A stretch of 64,000 bases of DNA from Moellerella sp963519845 (GCA_963519845.1 CAUQNX010000001.1:310001-374000), one strand, 5' to 3'. Positions 16,522 to 25,449 are shown, numbered from the stretch's first letter. The notes: generated by a model from the letters alone, not told the origin. Program-made: numbers and translations.

Positions 16522-17529
16522 ATGTCAGTAGAAAAAAAACCCATTGTTGCTATTACTATCGGGGATCCTGCGGGAATTGGCCCTGAAATCACTGTTGCGA
16601 CTATGATGGCAAAAGAAGTTTATGATGAGTGCAATCCGTTCTTGATTGGCTCTATTCCTATTATTCAGCGCGCAATGAAAATTCAAGGCTGTGATTATGC
16701 TATTAATAAGATCAATCTACCTGAAGAAGCCAAATTCCAATGGGGAACTCTGGATATTTTAGAGACTGGCGATTATGACTATAACAGCATTGAATGGGGT
16801 AAAGTCCAACAACTGGCTGGCCAAATGTCTCTCGATTACGTAATGAAGTCGATTGAATTAGGAATGGATGGATTGATCGATGTGGTTTCAACTGCTCCTA
16901 TCCATAAAGAAGCCATTAAACTTGCTGGCTGCAAACTCCCGGGTCATACCGAACTTTATCAGGTTGAAACTGGCTCTGATTATGGCTTAACCATGTTCCA
17001 TGTGCAAAAGTTGCGGGTTTTCTTTGTAAGCCGCCATATGCCACTGAAAGATGCTTGTGATTATGCCAATAAAGAGCGCGTTCTTGCTTGTGTACAGCAA
17101 ATACATAAAGAATTTACCGATCTCAATATTCCTAATCCTAAAATTGCCGTTGCCGCACTGAATCCGCATGCTTCTGATAATGGTCTCTTCGGTCATGAAG
17201 AAGCTGACAACCTGATCCCTGCCGTTAAAGCCGCACAAGCTGAGGGAATTAACGCCGTTGGGCCAGTTCCGGCTGACTCTGTATTCCATCTTGGCAAATT
17301 AGGCAACTACGACGCAATTTTGTCACTGTATCACGACCAAGGCCATATCGCCTGCAAAACTCTTGATTTTGAACGTTCAATTACTATCACTTTCGGATTG
17401 CCTTTTATGCGTAGCTCCGTTGATCACGGTACCGCGTTTGATATCGCAGGCACTGGTAAAGCCGGTACTGTCAGTATGCTAGAAAGCACAGTTGTTGCCG
17501 CTCGCTACTGGAAAATGAAACAACACTGA
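16522..17529 (+). CDS. pdxA2: 4-phospho-D-threonate 3-dehydrogenase-type PdxA2
   Basis: PdxA2 enzymes oxidise a four-carbon acid 4-phosphate (D-threonate or D-erythronate 4-phosphate) at C3 with NAD+; loss of CO2 then gives dihydroxyacetone phosphate. The 335-residue protein has the PdxA family start ITIGDPAGIGPE, STAPIHKEAI and the metal-binding histidines in KLPGHTELYQ, LNPHASD and YHDQGHIACK. It is assigned to PdxA2 and not to vitamin B6 synthesis because it lies 34 bases from a DUF1537 kinase gene, the known partner. GAGAGG precedes the ATG. It is the first gene of the operon running to transketolase. Confidence 0.9.
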   Translation: MSVEKKPIVAITIGDPAGIGPEITVATMMAKEVYDECNPFLIGSIPIIQRAMKIQGCDYAINKINLPEEAKFQWGTLDILETGDYDYNSIEWGKVQQLAGQMSLDYVMKSIELGMDGLIDVVSTAPIHKEAIKLAGCKLPGHTELYQVETGSDYGLTMFHVQKLRVFFVSRHMPLKDACDYANKERVLACVQQIHKEFTDLNIPNPKIAVAALNPHASDNGLFGHEEADNLIPAVKAAQAEGINAVGPVPADSVFHLGKLGNYDAILSLYHDQGHIACKTLDFERSITITFGLPFMRSSVDHGTAFDIAGTGKAGTVSMLESTVVAARYWKMKQH

Positions 17530-17563
17530 GTCTGCGATCTTTAACAAGATCAGGAGCTGAATA

Positions 17564-19282
17564 ATGGAAAAATATCTCTTAATTAGCAAAGGCAGTAAAG
17601 GTTGGGGCGGTCCGCTAAAAGTTAAAATTGAAGCGGGTAAAAAAATCGCCTATATCACGGGTGGCATTTGCCCACCCGTTGTTGAACGCTTATCTGAGCT
17701 TACCGGCTGGATCCCCGTTGATGTCTTTAAAAATGGGGAACCCGCTGAAAGTGATATCGGCATTATGGTTATTGATTGCGGCGGTACTTTGCGTTGCGGT
17801 CTTTATCCTAAGCGAGGTATCCCCACAATTAACCTGCATCCCACAGGAAAAAGTGGTCCTCTTGCTGAATATATTCATGAAAATATTTATGTTTCTGGTG
17901 TTATTCCTGCCGGTATTGATTTGCTTTATCCCGAAGGTGAAAACCAAAAGGTCGGTATTATTGCCGATGATTTAACTGGCGCCACCACACTCGGTGTACT
18001 CTTGGCGAGAAGCGGACTAAAAACCGCTGCATTTTTTGACAGTGACTCTTTTGCTCGCAATCAAGAAGATTACCCAGCTATGGTGATCAGTAGTGATAGT
18101 CGTGCACTGCCAAAAGCGGAAGCACAACAACAAGTTACAATGGCAATCCAGCTATTAAAAGAGCGCGGTGCTCACTATTTTACCAAGCGTATTGATACCA
18201 CATTGCGTGGCGGTATCGGCTATGAAATTGATGCTATGTTAGAGCAGCTACCGCAAGAGACCATAGCTGTCGTTGTACCCGCGATGCCTCAATCTCGTCG
18301 TATTTTAGTCGGTGGCTATTCGGTGATTGATTCCGTCGCCCTCTCCTGTACCGATGTCGCTAAAGATGTACGTACTCCCGTTTTAGAGTCTTGGATACCG
18401 GATTTATTAGCCTCACAAACTCATCATCAGGTGGGTTATGTTCCCTTATCCAAAGTGATGAAGGGGGTTGAACAGATCACCTTCTCTATGCAGGAGCAGC
18501 AAAAGCTCAATCATCGAGTGATTGTTGTCGATGCTATCAGTTTGGATGATATCGCGGCCATCGCAGAAGCTTTGATTGGTTTAAATTGGAATGTACTTGC
18601 CGTTGACCCAGGTCCTTTCACCGAACATTTGGCAGCCCAACGCGGCTTGATGCGTGGCAATCGTCGAGGCGAACAAGCTGCTTTCCCTAAAGAAAAACAG
18701 CAAGGTTCTATTGTGATCGTAGCTGGTAGTGCAACACCTGTGACGAAAAAACAACTCAATCACCTTATAGAACATGATAAACGCGTGTGCCATATCCCTG
18801 TTGATGCCGAGTTGCTTCTCGATAGAGAAAATGCGGCAGAAGTAGAGATAGCGCGTGTTGTTCGATTAGCTCAACAATGTGTTGCTACTCATAAAAATGC
18901 CCTGTTTGTTTTTGAATCTGCTCTGACTGGCCGACTCCTCAATCTTGAAGAAGAAGAGCAACGTTTCGGTTTATCTCATGGAGAAGCGGCTAACAATATC
19001 AATATTGGGTTAGGCAATATCGTTAAAGAAGTGCTGCGCTGCCAATCAGGAGAGATTAAAGGTCTCTATATGACCGGCGGAGATACCATGGTGAACGTGA
19101 TGAAAGAGCTGGGCGCCACTGGTATTGAGATGATTGACTATGTGATCCCACAGACAGATATGGTGCGGATCATCGGTGGTGAATATTCTGGATTGGTATG
19201 TGTTGGCAAAGGTGGCCTCACCGGAACTGAAGATATTATCAGCACCATTATAGAACACATCTATAGAGAATCATTGCAGTAA
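17564..19282 (+). CDS. Fusion of glucitol-type PTS EIIB domain and DUF1537 four-carbon acid-sugar kinase
   Basis: The protein has 572 residues, against about 420 for usual DUF1537 kinases. Residues 1-113 align by eye with the N-terminal EIIB domain of SrlE (glucitol/sorbitol PTS): KGWGGPL, GKKIAYITGG, the cysteine motif DCGGTLRCGLYPKR (C72, C78) and INLHPTGKSGPLAEYI. From about K129 a complete kinase follows: GIIADDLTGA (130-139), VVPAMPQSRR, AGSATPVTKKQ and the C-terminal nucleotide-binding MTGGDTMVNVMKELG. DUF1537 kinases (DtnK, LtnK, OtnK) phosphorylate C4 sugar acids with ATP. The reading frame is unbroken and AGGAG precedes the ATG. The fusion suggests that phosphate from the PTS either regulates the kinase or is used with it. 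I know of no described protein with this design. Confidence 0.9.
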   Translation: MEKYLLISKGSKGWGGPLKVKIEAGKKIAYITGGICPPVVERLSELTGWIPVDVFKNGEPAESDIGIMVIDCGGTLRCGLYPKRGIPTINLHPTGKSGPLAEYIHENIYVSGVIPAGIDLLYPEGENQKVGIIADDLTGATTLGVLLARSGLKTAAFFDSDSFARNQEDYPAMVISSDSRALPKAEAQQQVTMAIQLLKERGAHYFTKRIDTTLRGGIGYEIDAMLEQLPQETIAVVVPAMPQSRRILVGGYSVIDSVALSCTDVAKDVRTPVLESWIPDLLASQTHHQVGYVPLSKVMKGVEQITFSMQEQQKLNHRVIVVDAISLDDIAAIAEALIGLNWNVLAVDPGPFTEHLAAQRGLMRGNRRGEQAAFPKEKQQGSIVIVAGSATPVTKKQLNHLIEHDKRVCHIPVDAELLLDRENAAEVEIARVVRLAQQCVATHKNALFVFESALTGRLLNLEEEEQRFGLSHGEAANNINIGLGNIVKEVLRCQSGEIKGLYMTGGDTMVNVMKELGATGIEMIDYVIPQTDMVRIIGGEYSGLVCVGKGGLTGTEDIISTIIEHIYRESLQ

Positions 19283-19363
19283 CCAAGCACGACTCCGAGG
19301 ATGACGGCAGCGCTATTTTTGCCGTTGTTCATTGATCTCTTACATCTTGTACCTGGTGATATC

Positions 19364-20365
19364 ATGAACATAAATATTCTAGATAAAATGAATAAAGTTC
19401 CTGGTGGGCTGATAATTATACCTCTCATTGCTGCCATCTTGATTAATACCTTTGCACCTGAAGCTCTGAGTATTGGTGGGCCTACCACCGCACTATTTAA
19501 AGCAGGTTCTAGCGCTATGATGGGAATATTTCTTCTTATCTGTGGCACTTCAATTAATATCAAACAAGCGGGCCTTCCTCTGTATAAAGGGGCGGTTTTA
19601 TTAACGCTGAAATGTATCGCTGGCGGATTTGCAGTCTGGATGATGGGCGCTTGGTTCGGTCCTGCGGGCTTCTTAGGGATCTCAACACTGGCGTTTATTG
19701 CCTGTATTACCAGTTCAAATAGCTCATTATATATTGCGCTTTGTGCTAACTACGGCGATGCCAGTGATGCGGGGGCTATCTCGGTATTCTGTATTAAAGA
19801 TGGTCCTTTTGTCACTATGATGGTCTTAGGCGTGAGTGGTCTGGCGAATATTCCTTTTGCGGCCCTACTTTCCATGTTGATCCCACTGATTATTGGTATG
19901 TTATGGGGTAATTTGGATGAACGCTTTAAACAACTCTGCGCCTCTGCTCAGCCCTTAATCATCATAATTATGTCATTTGCCATCGGTGCTAACTCTAGTA
20001 TCAATACGGTTTTCACCGCAGGTCTTTCCGGTATGTTACTTGGTGTTATCTCAGCACTGACAGGCATCTTATTCTATTTCCTATATAACCTATTTTTGAA
20101 AAAGAAAACGGCTCTTGGTGCAGCTTTAGGTACTACGGCGGCCAGTTCTGCATTGACTCCAGCTATGGTTGCGCAGGCTGATCCCTCTTTAGCTATGTAT
20201 GTTGATGCTGCCACAGCTCAGTTAGCAACGGCCAGTATTATTACCATGATCACAGCGCCTATTTTAATCGCTTGGTTTGATAAGCGGATTAAGCTTAGAA
20301 CTCCAGCGGTCAGTAGCGGTGCATCAGAGGTATTAGTTGCTCAAGAACAGAAAGAGAATCACTAA
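19364..20365 (+). CDS. KdgT-type 2-keto-3-deoxygluconate permease family transporter
   Basis: The 333-residue membrane protein resembles KdgT (327 residues), a proton symporter for sugar acids. It has about ten hydrophobic helices, starting with NKVPGGLIIIPLIAAILI and including ITSSNSSLYIALCANYGD, where KdgT reads MTNGGLYASIMQQYG. The frame is open back to an ATG at 19301. The ATG at 19364 is preferred because the family N-terminus begins just before the VPGG segment, and GGTGA lies upstream; the GAGG at 19297-19300 abuts the earlier ATG too closely. It is the only permease of the operon, so it probably imports the acid phosphorylated by the upstream kinase. Confidence 0.85.
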   Translation: MNINILDKMNKVPGGLIIIPLIAAILINTFAPEALSIGGPTTALFKAGSSAMMGIFLLICGTSINIKQAGLPLYKGAVLLTLKCIAGGFAVWMMGAWFGPAGFLGISTLAFIACITSSNSSLYIALCANYGDASDAGAISVFCIKDGPFVTMMVLGVSGLANIPFAALLSMLIPLIIGMLWGNLDERFKQLCASAQPLIIIIMSFAIGANSSINTVFTAGLSGMLLGVISALTGILFYFLYNLFLKKKTALGAALGTTAASSALTPAMVAQADPSLAMYVDAATAQLATASIITMITAPILIAWFDKRIKLRTPAVSSGASEVLVAQEQKENH

Positions 20366-20758
20366 ATGAGCACTTTAATATATCGATTTCAGGTAGTGCA
20401 GATTGGTGACTATGTTGCTGAATATCTGACAGAAAATAAAATTATTCTCTTTGCAAGCCCAGTACCACAGGATATCGCTGATTACTGCGTCGTTCATCAA
20501 GCCAGCAAATTGACTGTGCGATTAGAGCCGGGTCAGAAATTATGTATTAACCAGAGTGAATATCTAATTAGCGCAATAGGTGAAGTCGCAAGCGAAAATT
20601 TACGCCAACTGGGTCATATCACTTTGAATTTTGATGGGGCAACTAAAGCAGAATTACCGGGCATGGTTCATCTGCTAGGTACCCCACCAAAAGTTATTAA
20701 CTTACGTGATGAATTCGCTATTTATCAAATAACAGATCACCTTGATGGTGAGTCGTAA
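20366..20758 (+). CDS. Glucitol/sorbitol-type PTS EIIA component (GutA/SrlB-like)
   Basis: The 130-residue protein matches the GutA EIIA family along its length. It has an N-terminal beta domain, DYCVVH with the presumed phospho-histidine at residue 44 (the E. coli protein has EYCFIH), and LRQLGHITLNFDGATKAELPGMVHLLG. EIIA takes phosphate from HPr and passes it to EIIB. Its ATG directly follows the permease stop codon, so translation is coupled. No glucitol EIIC or classical SrlE is nearby. The only EIIB partner in the window is the domain fused to the DUF1537 kinase at 17564-19282. Confidence 0.88.
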   Translation: MSTLIYRFQVVQIGDYVAEYLTENKIILFASPVPQDIADYCVVHQASKLTVRLEPGQKLCINQSEYLISAIGEVASENLRQLGHITLNFDGATKAELPGMVHLLGTPPKVINLRDEFAIYQITDHLDGES

Positions 20759-20824
20759 CAAATAATTGGCCTTATTTGAATACGATTTTCCAATCAATTT
20801 TTTTGCTAATTTAAGGAATAACTG

Positions 20825-21280
20825 ATGAAAACAATCGCTATTGGTGCTGATGATGCAGCCTATGCTTTCCGAGACACAATTACTCAATACTTAGCAGAGC
20901 AAGGTATTAACGTCGTCGATTATAGCAGTGACCAACAAGAAAATACCAATTATTACCCTGACGTTGCTCACACCCTTGCGATGGCAATTAAGGAAGGTAA
21001 ACATCAACGCGGGATTTTAATTTGTGGAACTGGGATCGGCATGAGTATTGTCGCTAATAAAGTTCCCGGTATTCGTGCCGCCCAATGTCATGACACTTTT
21101 TCGGCCGTACGCGCGATCAAAAGTAACAACGCCCAAGTTATCACCCTTGGGGCTCGAGTGATTGGCTCTGAACTGGGGAAAGTCATTATTCAAGCTTGGT
21201 TAGATTCTGAATATGAAGGGGGCTCTGCGCCTAAAATCGAACGTATTGATTACTATCAGAATCAGCATACAAACGACTAA
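20825..21280 (+). CDS. rpiB: RpiB-type sugar-phosphate isomerase, EryI/DerI-like
   Basis: The 151-residue protein is an RpiB/LacAB fold isomerase. The N-terminus KTIAIGADDAAY and the ring-opening/anion motif ICGTGIGMSIVANK with catalytic Cys67 are clear, followed by HDTFSAVRAIKSNNAQVITLGAR. RpiB proteins interconvert ribose and ribulose 5-phosphates. The EryI/DerI members found in tetritol operons convert D-erythrulose 4-phosphate to D-erythrose 4-phosphate. GADDAAY in place of the usual GxDHxG pattern, and an EryH-like partner across the divergent promoter, favour the tetrulose role. AAGGA precedes the ATG. talA-type transaldolase follows 20 bases later. Confidence 0.88.
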   Translation: MKTIAIGADDAAYAFRDTITQYLAEQGINVVDYSSDQQENTNYYPDVAHTLAMAIKEGKHQRGILICGTGIGMSIVANKVPGIRAAQCHDTFSAVRAIKSNNAQVITLGARVIGSELGKVIIQAWLDSEYEGGSAPKIERIDYYQNQHTND

Positions 21281-21300
21281 TCTTATTTAAGGAAAGCCAA

Positions 21301-22251
21301 ATGAATCAACTCGATGCCTTGAAAAATCTTACCCTTGTTGTCGCAGATACTGGCGATATTGAATCGATTAAAAAATTCGCCCCTGTTGATGCAACAACTA
21401 ACCCATCTTTAGTATTAAAAGCGGCGCAATTACCGCAATATCAAAACCTAATAAAAGAAGCGATAAATAAAGCTCGCCAACTAGGTGGTACAGAACAAAT
21501 TTTACTCGCCAACGCCTGTGATCAAATTGCCGTCGATATCGGTACTGAAGTGTTAAAACATGTTCCCGGTAGAATATCTACCGAAGTTGATGCCCGTTTT
21601 GCGTGGAATACTGACGCTTGCCTCTCTAAAGCGCGCAATCTGATCCAACTCTATAAACAGAATCAAATAGATTCAGATCGGATCTTAATCAAGCTAGCTG
21701 CCACATGGGAAGGTATCCGCGCTGCTGAAATCTTAGAGCAAGAAGGTATTAATTGTAACCTTACCCTGCTCTTCTCTTTTGCGCAGGCGCGTGCTTGTGC
21801 TGAAGCTGGCGTATTTTTGATCTCACCTTTTGTTGGCCGAATTTATGATTGGTATCAACAGAATGCCCCTATTACCCAGTATGTAGCAGAAGAAGATCCG
21901 GGCGTTAAATCAGTAAAAGAGATTTATAATTACTACAAATCTCATGACTATAAAACAGTGGTGATGGGAGCTAGTTTCCGTCGAACAGAGCAAATACTTG
22001 CACTAGCTGGTTGTGATCGCCTCACAATTTCACCTGCGCTATTGGATCAACTGGCGATAAATGATGCGCCCATCAGCCGTCAACTACAGCCAAACAGCGT
22101 TACTCAATCCGCTCCAGCCCCCATCACTCAGGCTGAATTTCTCTGGCAACACCATCAAGATCCTATGGCCGTTGATAAATTAGCCGAGGGGATCAGATTG
22201 TTTGCAGCGGATCAAATAAAATTGGAAAATCAGGTCGCTAGCCTACTTTAA
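21301..22251 (+). CDS. tal: Transaldolase
   Basis: Transaldolase moves a dihydroxyacetone unit between sedoheptulose 7-phosphate/glyceraldehyde 3-phosphate and erythrose 4-phosphate/fructose 6-phosphate. The 316-residue protein has the class I Schiff-base lysine K131 (ILIKLAATWEG), the acid Asp16 (VADTGD), ATTNPSL and the phosphate-binding GASFRR. Length matches TalA/TalB. It lies 20 bases after the RpiB-type isomerase and 20 bases before transketolase, so in this operon it probably disposes of erythrose 4-phosphate. The tal-tkt order equals talA-tktB of E. coli. Confidence 0.95.
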   Translation: MNQLDALKNLTLVVADTGDIESIKKFAPVDATTNPSLVLKAAQLPQYQNLIKEAINKARQLGGTEQILLANACDQIAVDIGTEVLKHVPGRISTEVDARFAWNTDACLSKARNLIQLYKQNQIDSDRILIKLAATWEGIRAAEILEQEGINCNLTLLFSFAQARACAEAGVFLISPFVGRIYDWYQQNAPITQYVAEEDPGVKSVKEIYNYYKSHDYKTVVMGASFRRTEQILALAGCDRLTISPALLDQLAINDAPISRQLQPNSVTQSAPAPITQAEFLWQHHQDPMAVDKLAEGIRLFAADQIKLENQVASLL

Positions 22252-22271
22252 CTCTCTCGGGGAATATCATA

Positions 22272-24287
22272 ATGCCTACCGAATATGATTGCCGCCGATT
22301 GCGGGCAAATGCACTACGAATGCTCAGTGTTGATGCAGTACAAAAAGCTAACTCAGGACACCCCGGTGCCCCCATGGGAATGGCGGATATTGCTGAAGTG
22401 CTCTGGCATGATTTTTTAAATCATAACCCTCATCAGCCTAATTGGAGTAACCGCGACCGCTTTATTTTATCTAATGGCCACGGCTCTATGCTGATCTATA
22501 GCTTACTCCATCTGACAGGCTATGATCTGCCGCTTGATGAACTGAAAAATTTTCGCCAATTACACTCAAAAACGCCGGGTCACCCTGAAAAAGGTTATAC
22601 CCCCGGCGTTGAAACTACCACAGGTCCCTTAGGGCAAGGCATTGCTAATGCAGTCGGTATGGCCATTGCCGAGAAAACATTAGCGGCACAATTTAATCGC
22701 CCCAATCATCAGATTGTCGATCATTTTACTTATGTGTTTATGGGTGATGGCTGCATGATGGAGGGGATCTCCCATGAGGTTTGCTCTTTAGCGGGCACTT
22801 TACAGCTGGGTAAATTAATTGCTTTCTATGATGACAATGGTATCTCTATTGATGGTCAAATTGATGGCTGGTTTACCGATGATACCGCTAAACGTTTTGC
22901 CGCTTATGGCTGGCATGTTATCGCTAATATTGACGGGCATAATGCGCAAGAAATTAAACAAGCAATCGAACAAGCTAGAGCCATCAGTGATAAACCATCG
23001 CTCCTGATGTGCAAAACCACTATTGGCTATGGTTCGCCGAATAAAGCCGGAAGTGCCGATTCCCACGGCGCGCCATTAGGAGAGGCTGAAATTAAAGCCA
23101 CGCGTCTAGCATTAGAGTGGCCCTATGCCGCGTTTGAAATTCCCGCTGAGATTTACACCCAATGGGATAGACGTTCGCAAGGTGAGAAAAAAATGGCGCG
23201 TTGGGATAGCCAATTTGCAGCCTATGCAGATGCCTATCCACAGGAAGCGGCGGAGTTTGTTCGTCGAATCAATAATCAGCTCCCTGATTGTTTCAACGCC
23301 CAAGCTGAGGCACTTATCGCCTCGCTACAGTCAAATCCAGCCAATATAGCCACACGTAAAGCGTCGCAAAATAGCATTGAACATTTTGGCCCTCTATTAA
23401 CTGAGTTTTTAGGCGGTTCAGCCGATCTAGCGCCATCGAATTTAACTCTGTGGTCCGGTTCAAAAGCCTTAAATCAAGATGCTGCGGGTAACTATATTCA
23501 CTATGGTGTGCGTGAGTTTGGTATGACGGCCATCGCAAATGGTATCGCACTGCATGGAGGTTTTATCCCCTATACCTCGACCTTTCTGATGTTTTATGAG
23601 TACGCCTGTAATGCTGTGCGTATGGCGGCTTTAATGAAGCTACGCCAAATTCTGGTGTATACGCATGATTCTATTGGCTTAGGTGAAGATGGCCCAACTC
23701 ACCAACCCGTCGAACAACTTGCTTCTCTGCGCGTTACGCCAAATCTAAGTTTGTGGCGTCCTTGTGATCAGGTTGAAACCGCAGTGGCCTGGTGTAGCGC
23801 TATCGCCCGTGATAATGGCCCTACTGCTCTTATTTTATCGCGGCAAAACTTAGTACAACAAGATCGCACTGAGCAGCAACTCGCCAATGTTGCACGTGGT
23901 GGCTATATCTTAAAACAGGATGCTGGTGCCATACAGCTGATCTTGATAGCCACGGGCTCTGAAGTGGAGTTAGCTATTAAAGCAAGTGATCGACTGGCAG
24001 CGGAAGGCATCAATGCACGCGTTGTTTCTATGCCATCGACAGATGTATTTGATCAACAAGATAGCCATTATCGAGAATCAGTATTACCTAAAGCGATCAG
24101 TGCACGAATTGCGATTGAGGCCAGTATCACAGATTATTGGTACAAGTATGTTGGACTACAAGGCGCAGTGGTTGGTATGAATAGTTTTGGTGAATCCGCG
24201 CCAGCGGAGCAACTTTTTACACTCTTTGGTATCACAGTAGAAAAAATTGTTGAGCAAGCAAAAAATATTTTACAAGATAGCCATTAA
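22272..24287 (+). CDS. tkt: Transketolase
   Basis: Transketolase is the thiamine-diphosphate enzyme that transfers two-carbon ketol units in the non-oxidative pentose phosphate pathway. The 671-residue protein has GHPGAPMGMA, the TPP/Mg2+ site GDGCMMEGISHEV, the pyrimidine-domain REFGM and HDSIGLGEDGPTHQPVEQ. Length is slightly above the 663-667 of E. coli TktA/TktB. It is the last gene of the operon begun by pdxA2, behind transaldolase. It is probably a pathway-dedicated copy beside a housekeeping enzyme elsewhere, which is an inference from the operon context. Confidence 0.96.
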   Translation: MPTEYDCRRLRANALRMLSVDAVQKANSGHPGAPMGMADIAEVLWHDFLNHNPHQPNWSNRDRFILSNGHGSMLIYSLLHLTGYDLPLDELKNFRQLHSKTPGHPEKGYTPGVETTTGPLGQGIANAVGMAIAEKTLAAQFNRPNHQIVDHFTYVFMGDGCMMEGISHEVCSLAGTLQLGKLIAFYDDNGISIDGQIDGWFTDDTAKRFAAYGWHVIANIDGHNAQEIKQAIEQARAISDKPSLLMCKTTIGYGSPNKAGSADSHGAPLGEAEIKATRLALEWPYAAFEIPAEIYTQWDRRSQGEKKMARWDSQFAAYADAYPQEAAEFVRRINNQLPDCFNAQAEALIASLQSNPANIATRKASQNSIEHFGPLLTEFLGGSADLAPSNLTLWSGSKALNQDAAGNYIHYGVREFGMTAIANGIALHGGFIPYTSTFLMFYEYACNAVRMAALMKLRQILVYTHDSIGLGEDGPTHQPVEQLASLRVTPNLSLWRPCDQVETAVAWCSAIARDNGPTALILSRQNLVQQDRTEQQLANVARGGYILKQDAGAIQLILIATGSEVELAIKASDRLAAEGINARVVSMPSTDVFDQQDSHYRESVLPKAISARIAIEASITDYWYKYVGLQGAVVGMNSFGESAPAEQLFTLFGITVEKIVEQAKNILQDSH

Positions 24288-24324
24288 TCACTTTTAATGA
24301 CTTATATTATTCAATTTTTATCAT

Positions 24325-24354
24325 AGGGCTCCATACTTAATCACTATGGGCCCT
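24325..24354 (+). terminator. Hairpin after the transketolase operon
   Basis: A 10-bp stem with one bulged T (24325-24335 with 24345-24354) follows the transketolase stop by 37 bases. No clear U run follows, so it is a weak terminator candidate. Confidence 0.45.
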
Positions 24355-24462
24355 CTATTGAGAATAATTATAACGCCTTGTCCAATGAGGTAAAAAAAAC
24401 TATCATCTATCGCTTACTTCCTAATCCGTTTTATCCATGTGACTTTTCGGGTAGAAAATATA

Positions 24463-25407
24463 ATGCAAGATAGATTGACGATCATTGATATAGCCCGCCT
24501 CTGCAATGTCGGTAAATCCACCGTTTCTCGGGTTTTAAATAACGAGAGTGGCGTGAGTCAAAAGACGCGTGAAAAAATCGAAGCCGTGATCCGCGAACAG
24601 CAATTTGTTCCCTCTAAATCAGCTCGAGCAATGCGTATTCAAAGTGATAAGCTGGTAGCTATTATTATCTCTCGTCTTGCATCCCCCTCAGAAAACGCAG
24701 CTGTCAGCAGTATGTTGCCGCTACTCTATCAACAGGGTTATGACTCCATTATTATGGAGAGCCAATTTGATCCTCTATCTGTAGAAGAGCATCTTCACCA
24801 ACTCAAGCTGCGTCATGCTGATGGGGTTATTTTATTCGGTTTTTCGGGCATGCCAGAAAAAGCCCTGCTGCCGTGGCAACATAATTTAGTGCTATTTTCA
24901 CGTAAACTGGATAATTTCTCTTCGGTGAGTTATGACGATAAAGGTGCGATTCGTCTACTGATGGAGGCCTTCTATCAACAAGGACATCGCCATATTAGTT
25001 TTCTCGGTGTCCATAATCAGGACTCCACCACCGGACTTTTACGTCATCAAGCCTATCTCGATTGCTGCGCCGAATTAGCTATTTCGCCCCACTCAATTCA
25101 AGGCGAACTTAGTTATCAAAGTGGATATAAAAATGTCGCATCGGTGATCAAAGTGGATACCACAGCGCTACTCTGTGCAACAGATACATTGGCACTAGGT
25201 GCAAACAAGTATTTGCAACAGCAGGAGATCGACATTCAAGTGGGAAGTATTGGTAATACGCCGCTACTTAAGTTTCTCTTTCCCAATACTCTATCCGTTG
25301 ATTTTGGTTATGCCGAAGCAGGTAAACAGGCAGCAACTCAATTGATTAATCAAATCAGCCAACAGCAGCCAATACAACAAATAATCATCCCTAGCAAATT
25401 ATCTTAA
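24463..25407 (+). CDS. treR: Trehalose operon repressor
   Basis: TreR is a LacI/GalR-family repressor of treBC that responds to trehalose 6-phosphate. The 314-residue protein has the LacI-type helix-turn-helix (LTIIDIARLCNVGKSTVSRV, residues 5-24) and a periplasmic-binding-protein-like core; E. coli TreR has 315 residues. The frame is open to a GTG at 24439, but the ATG at 24463 matches the family start MQ(D/N)RLTI. It precedes treB with a 219-base gap holding the operator, the same treR-treB-treC order as in E. coli. Confidence 0.95.
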   Translation: MQDRLTIIDIARLCNVGKSTVSRVLNNESGVSQKTREKIEAVIREQQFVPSKSARAMRIQSDKLVAIIISRLASPSENAAVSSMLPLLYQQGYDSIIMESQFDPLSVEEHLHQLKLRHADGVILFGFSGMPEKALLPWQHNLVLFSRKLDNFSSVSYDDKGAIRLLMEAFYQQGHRHISFLGVHNQDSTTGLLRHQAYLDCCAELAISPHSIQGELSYQSGYKNVASVIKVDTTALLCATDTLALGANKYLQQQEIDIQVGSIGNTPLLKFLFPNTLSVDFGYAEAGKQAATQLINQISQQQPIQQIIIPSKLS

Positions 25408-25428
25408 GTTAAATATCACTATGTCAAA

Positions 25429-25446
25429 TTGTGAGCTATAACTCAT
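25429..25446. promoter_or_regulatory. Possible CRP-like site upstream of treB
   Basis: TGTGA at 25430-25434 is followed after six bases by ACTCA in place of TCACA, so only one half-site is good. It lies just upstream of the TreR palindrome, and treBC of E. coli is subject to catabolite control. Confidence 0.35.
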
Positions 25447-25449
25447 TAC

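Noticed and set aside
17564..17960. EIIB part of the kinase fusion as an artefact of a missed stop codon
   Set aside because: The frame is unbroken, the EIIB motifs are intact, the ribosome binding site is at the EIIB start and a matching EIIA is in the same operon, so a genuine fusion is more likely.
20825..20875. RpiB-like gene as the housekeeping ribose-5-phosphate isomerase
   Set aside because: The GADDAAY start and its place in the C4 operon fit EryI/DerI better, although ribose 5-phosphate activity is not excluded.
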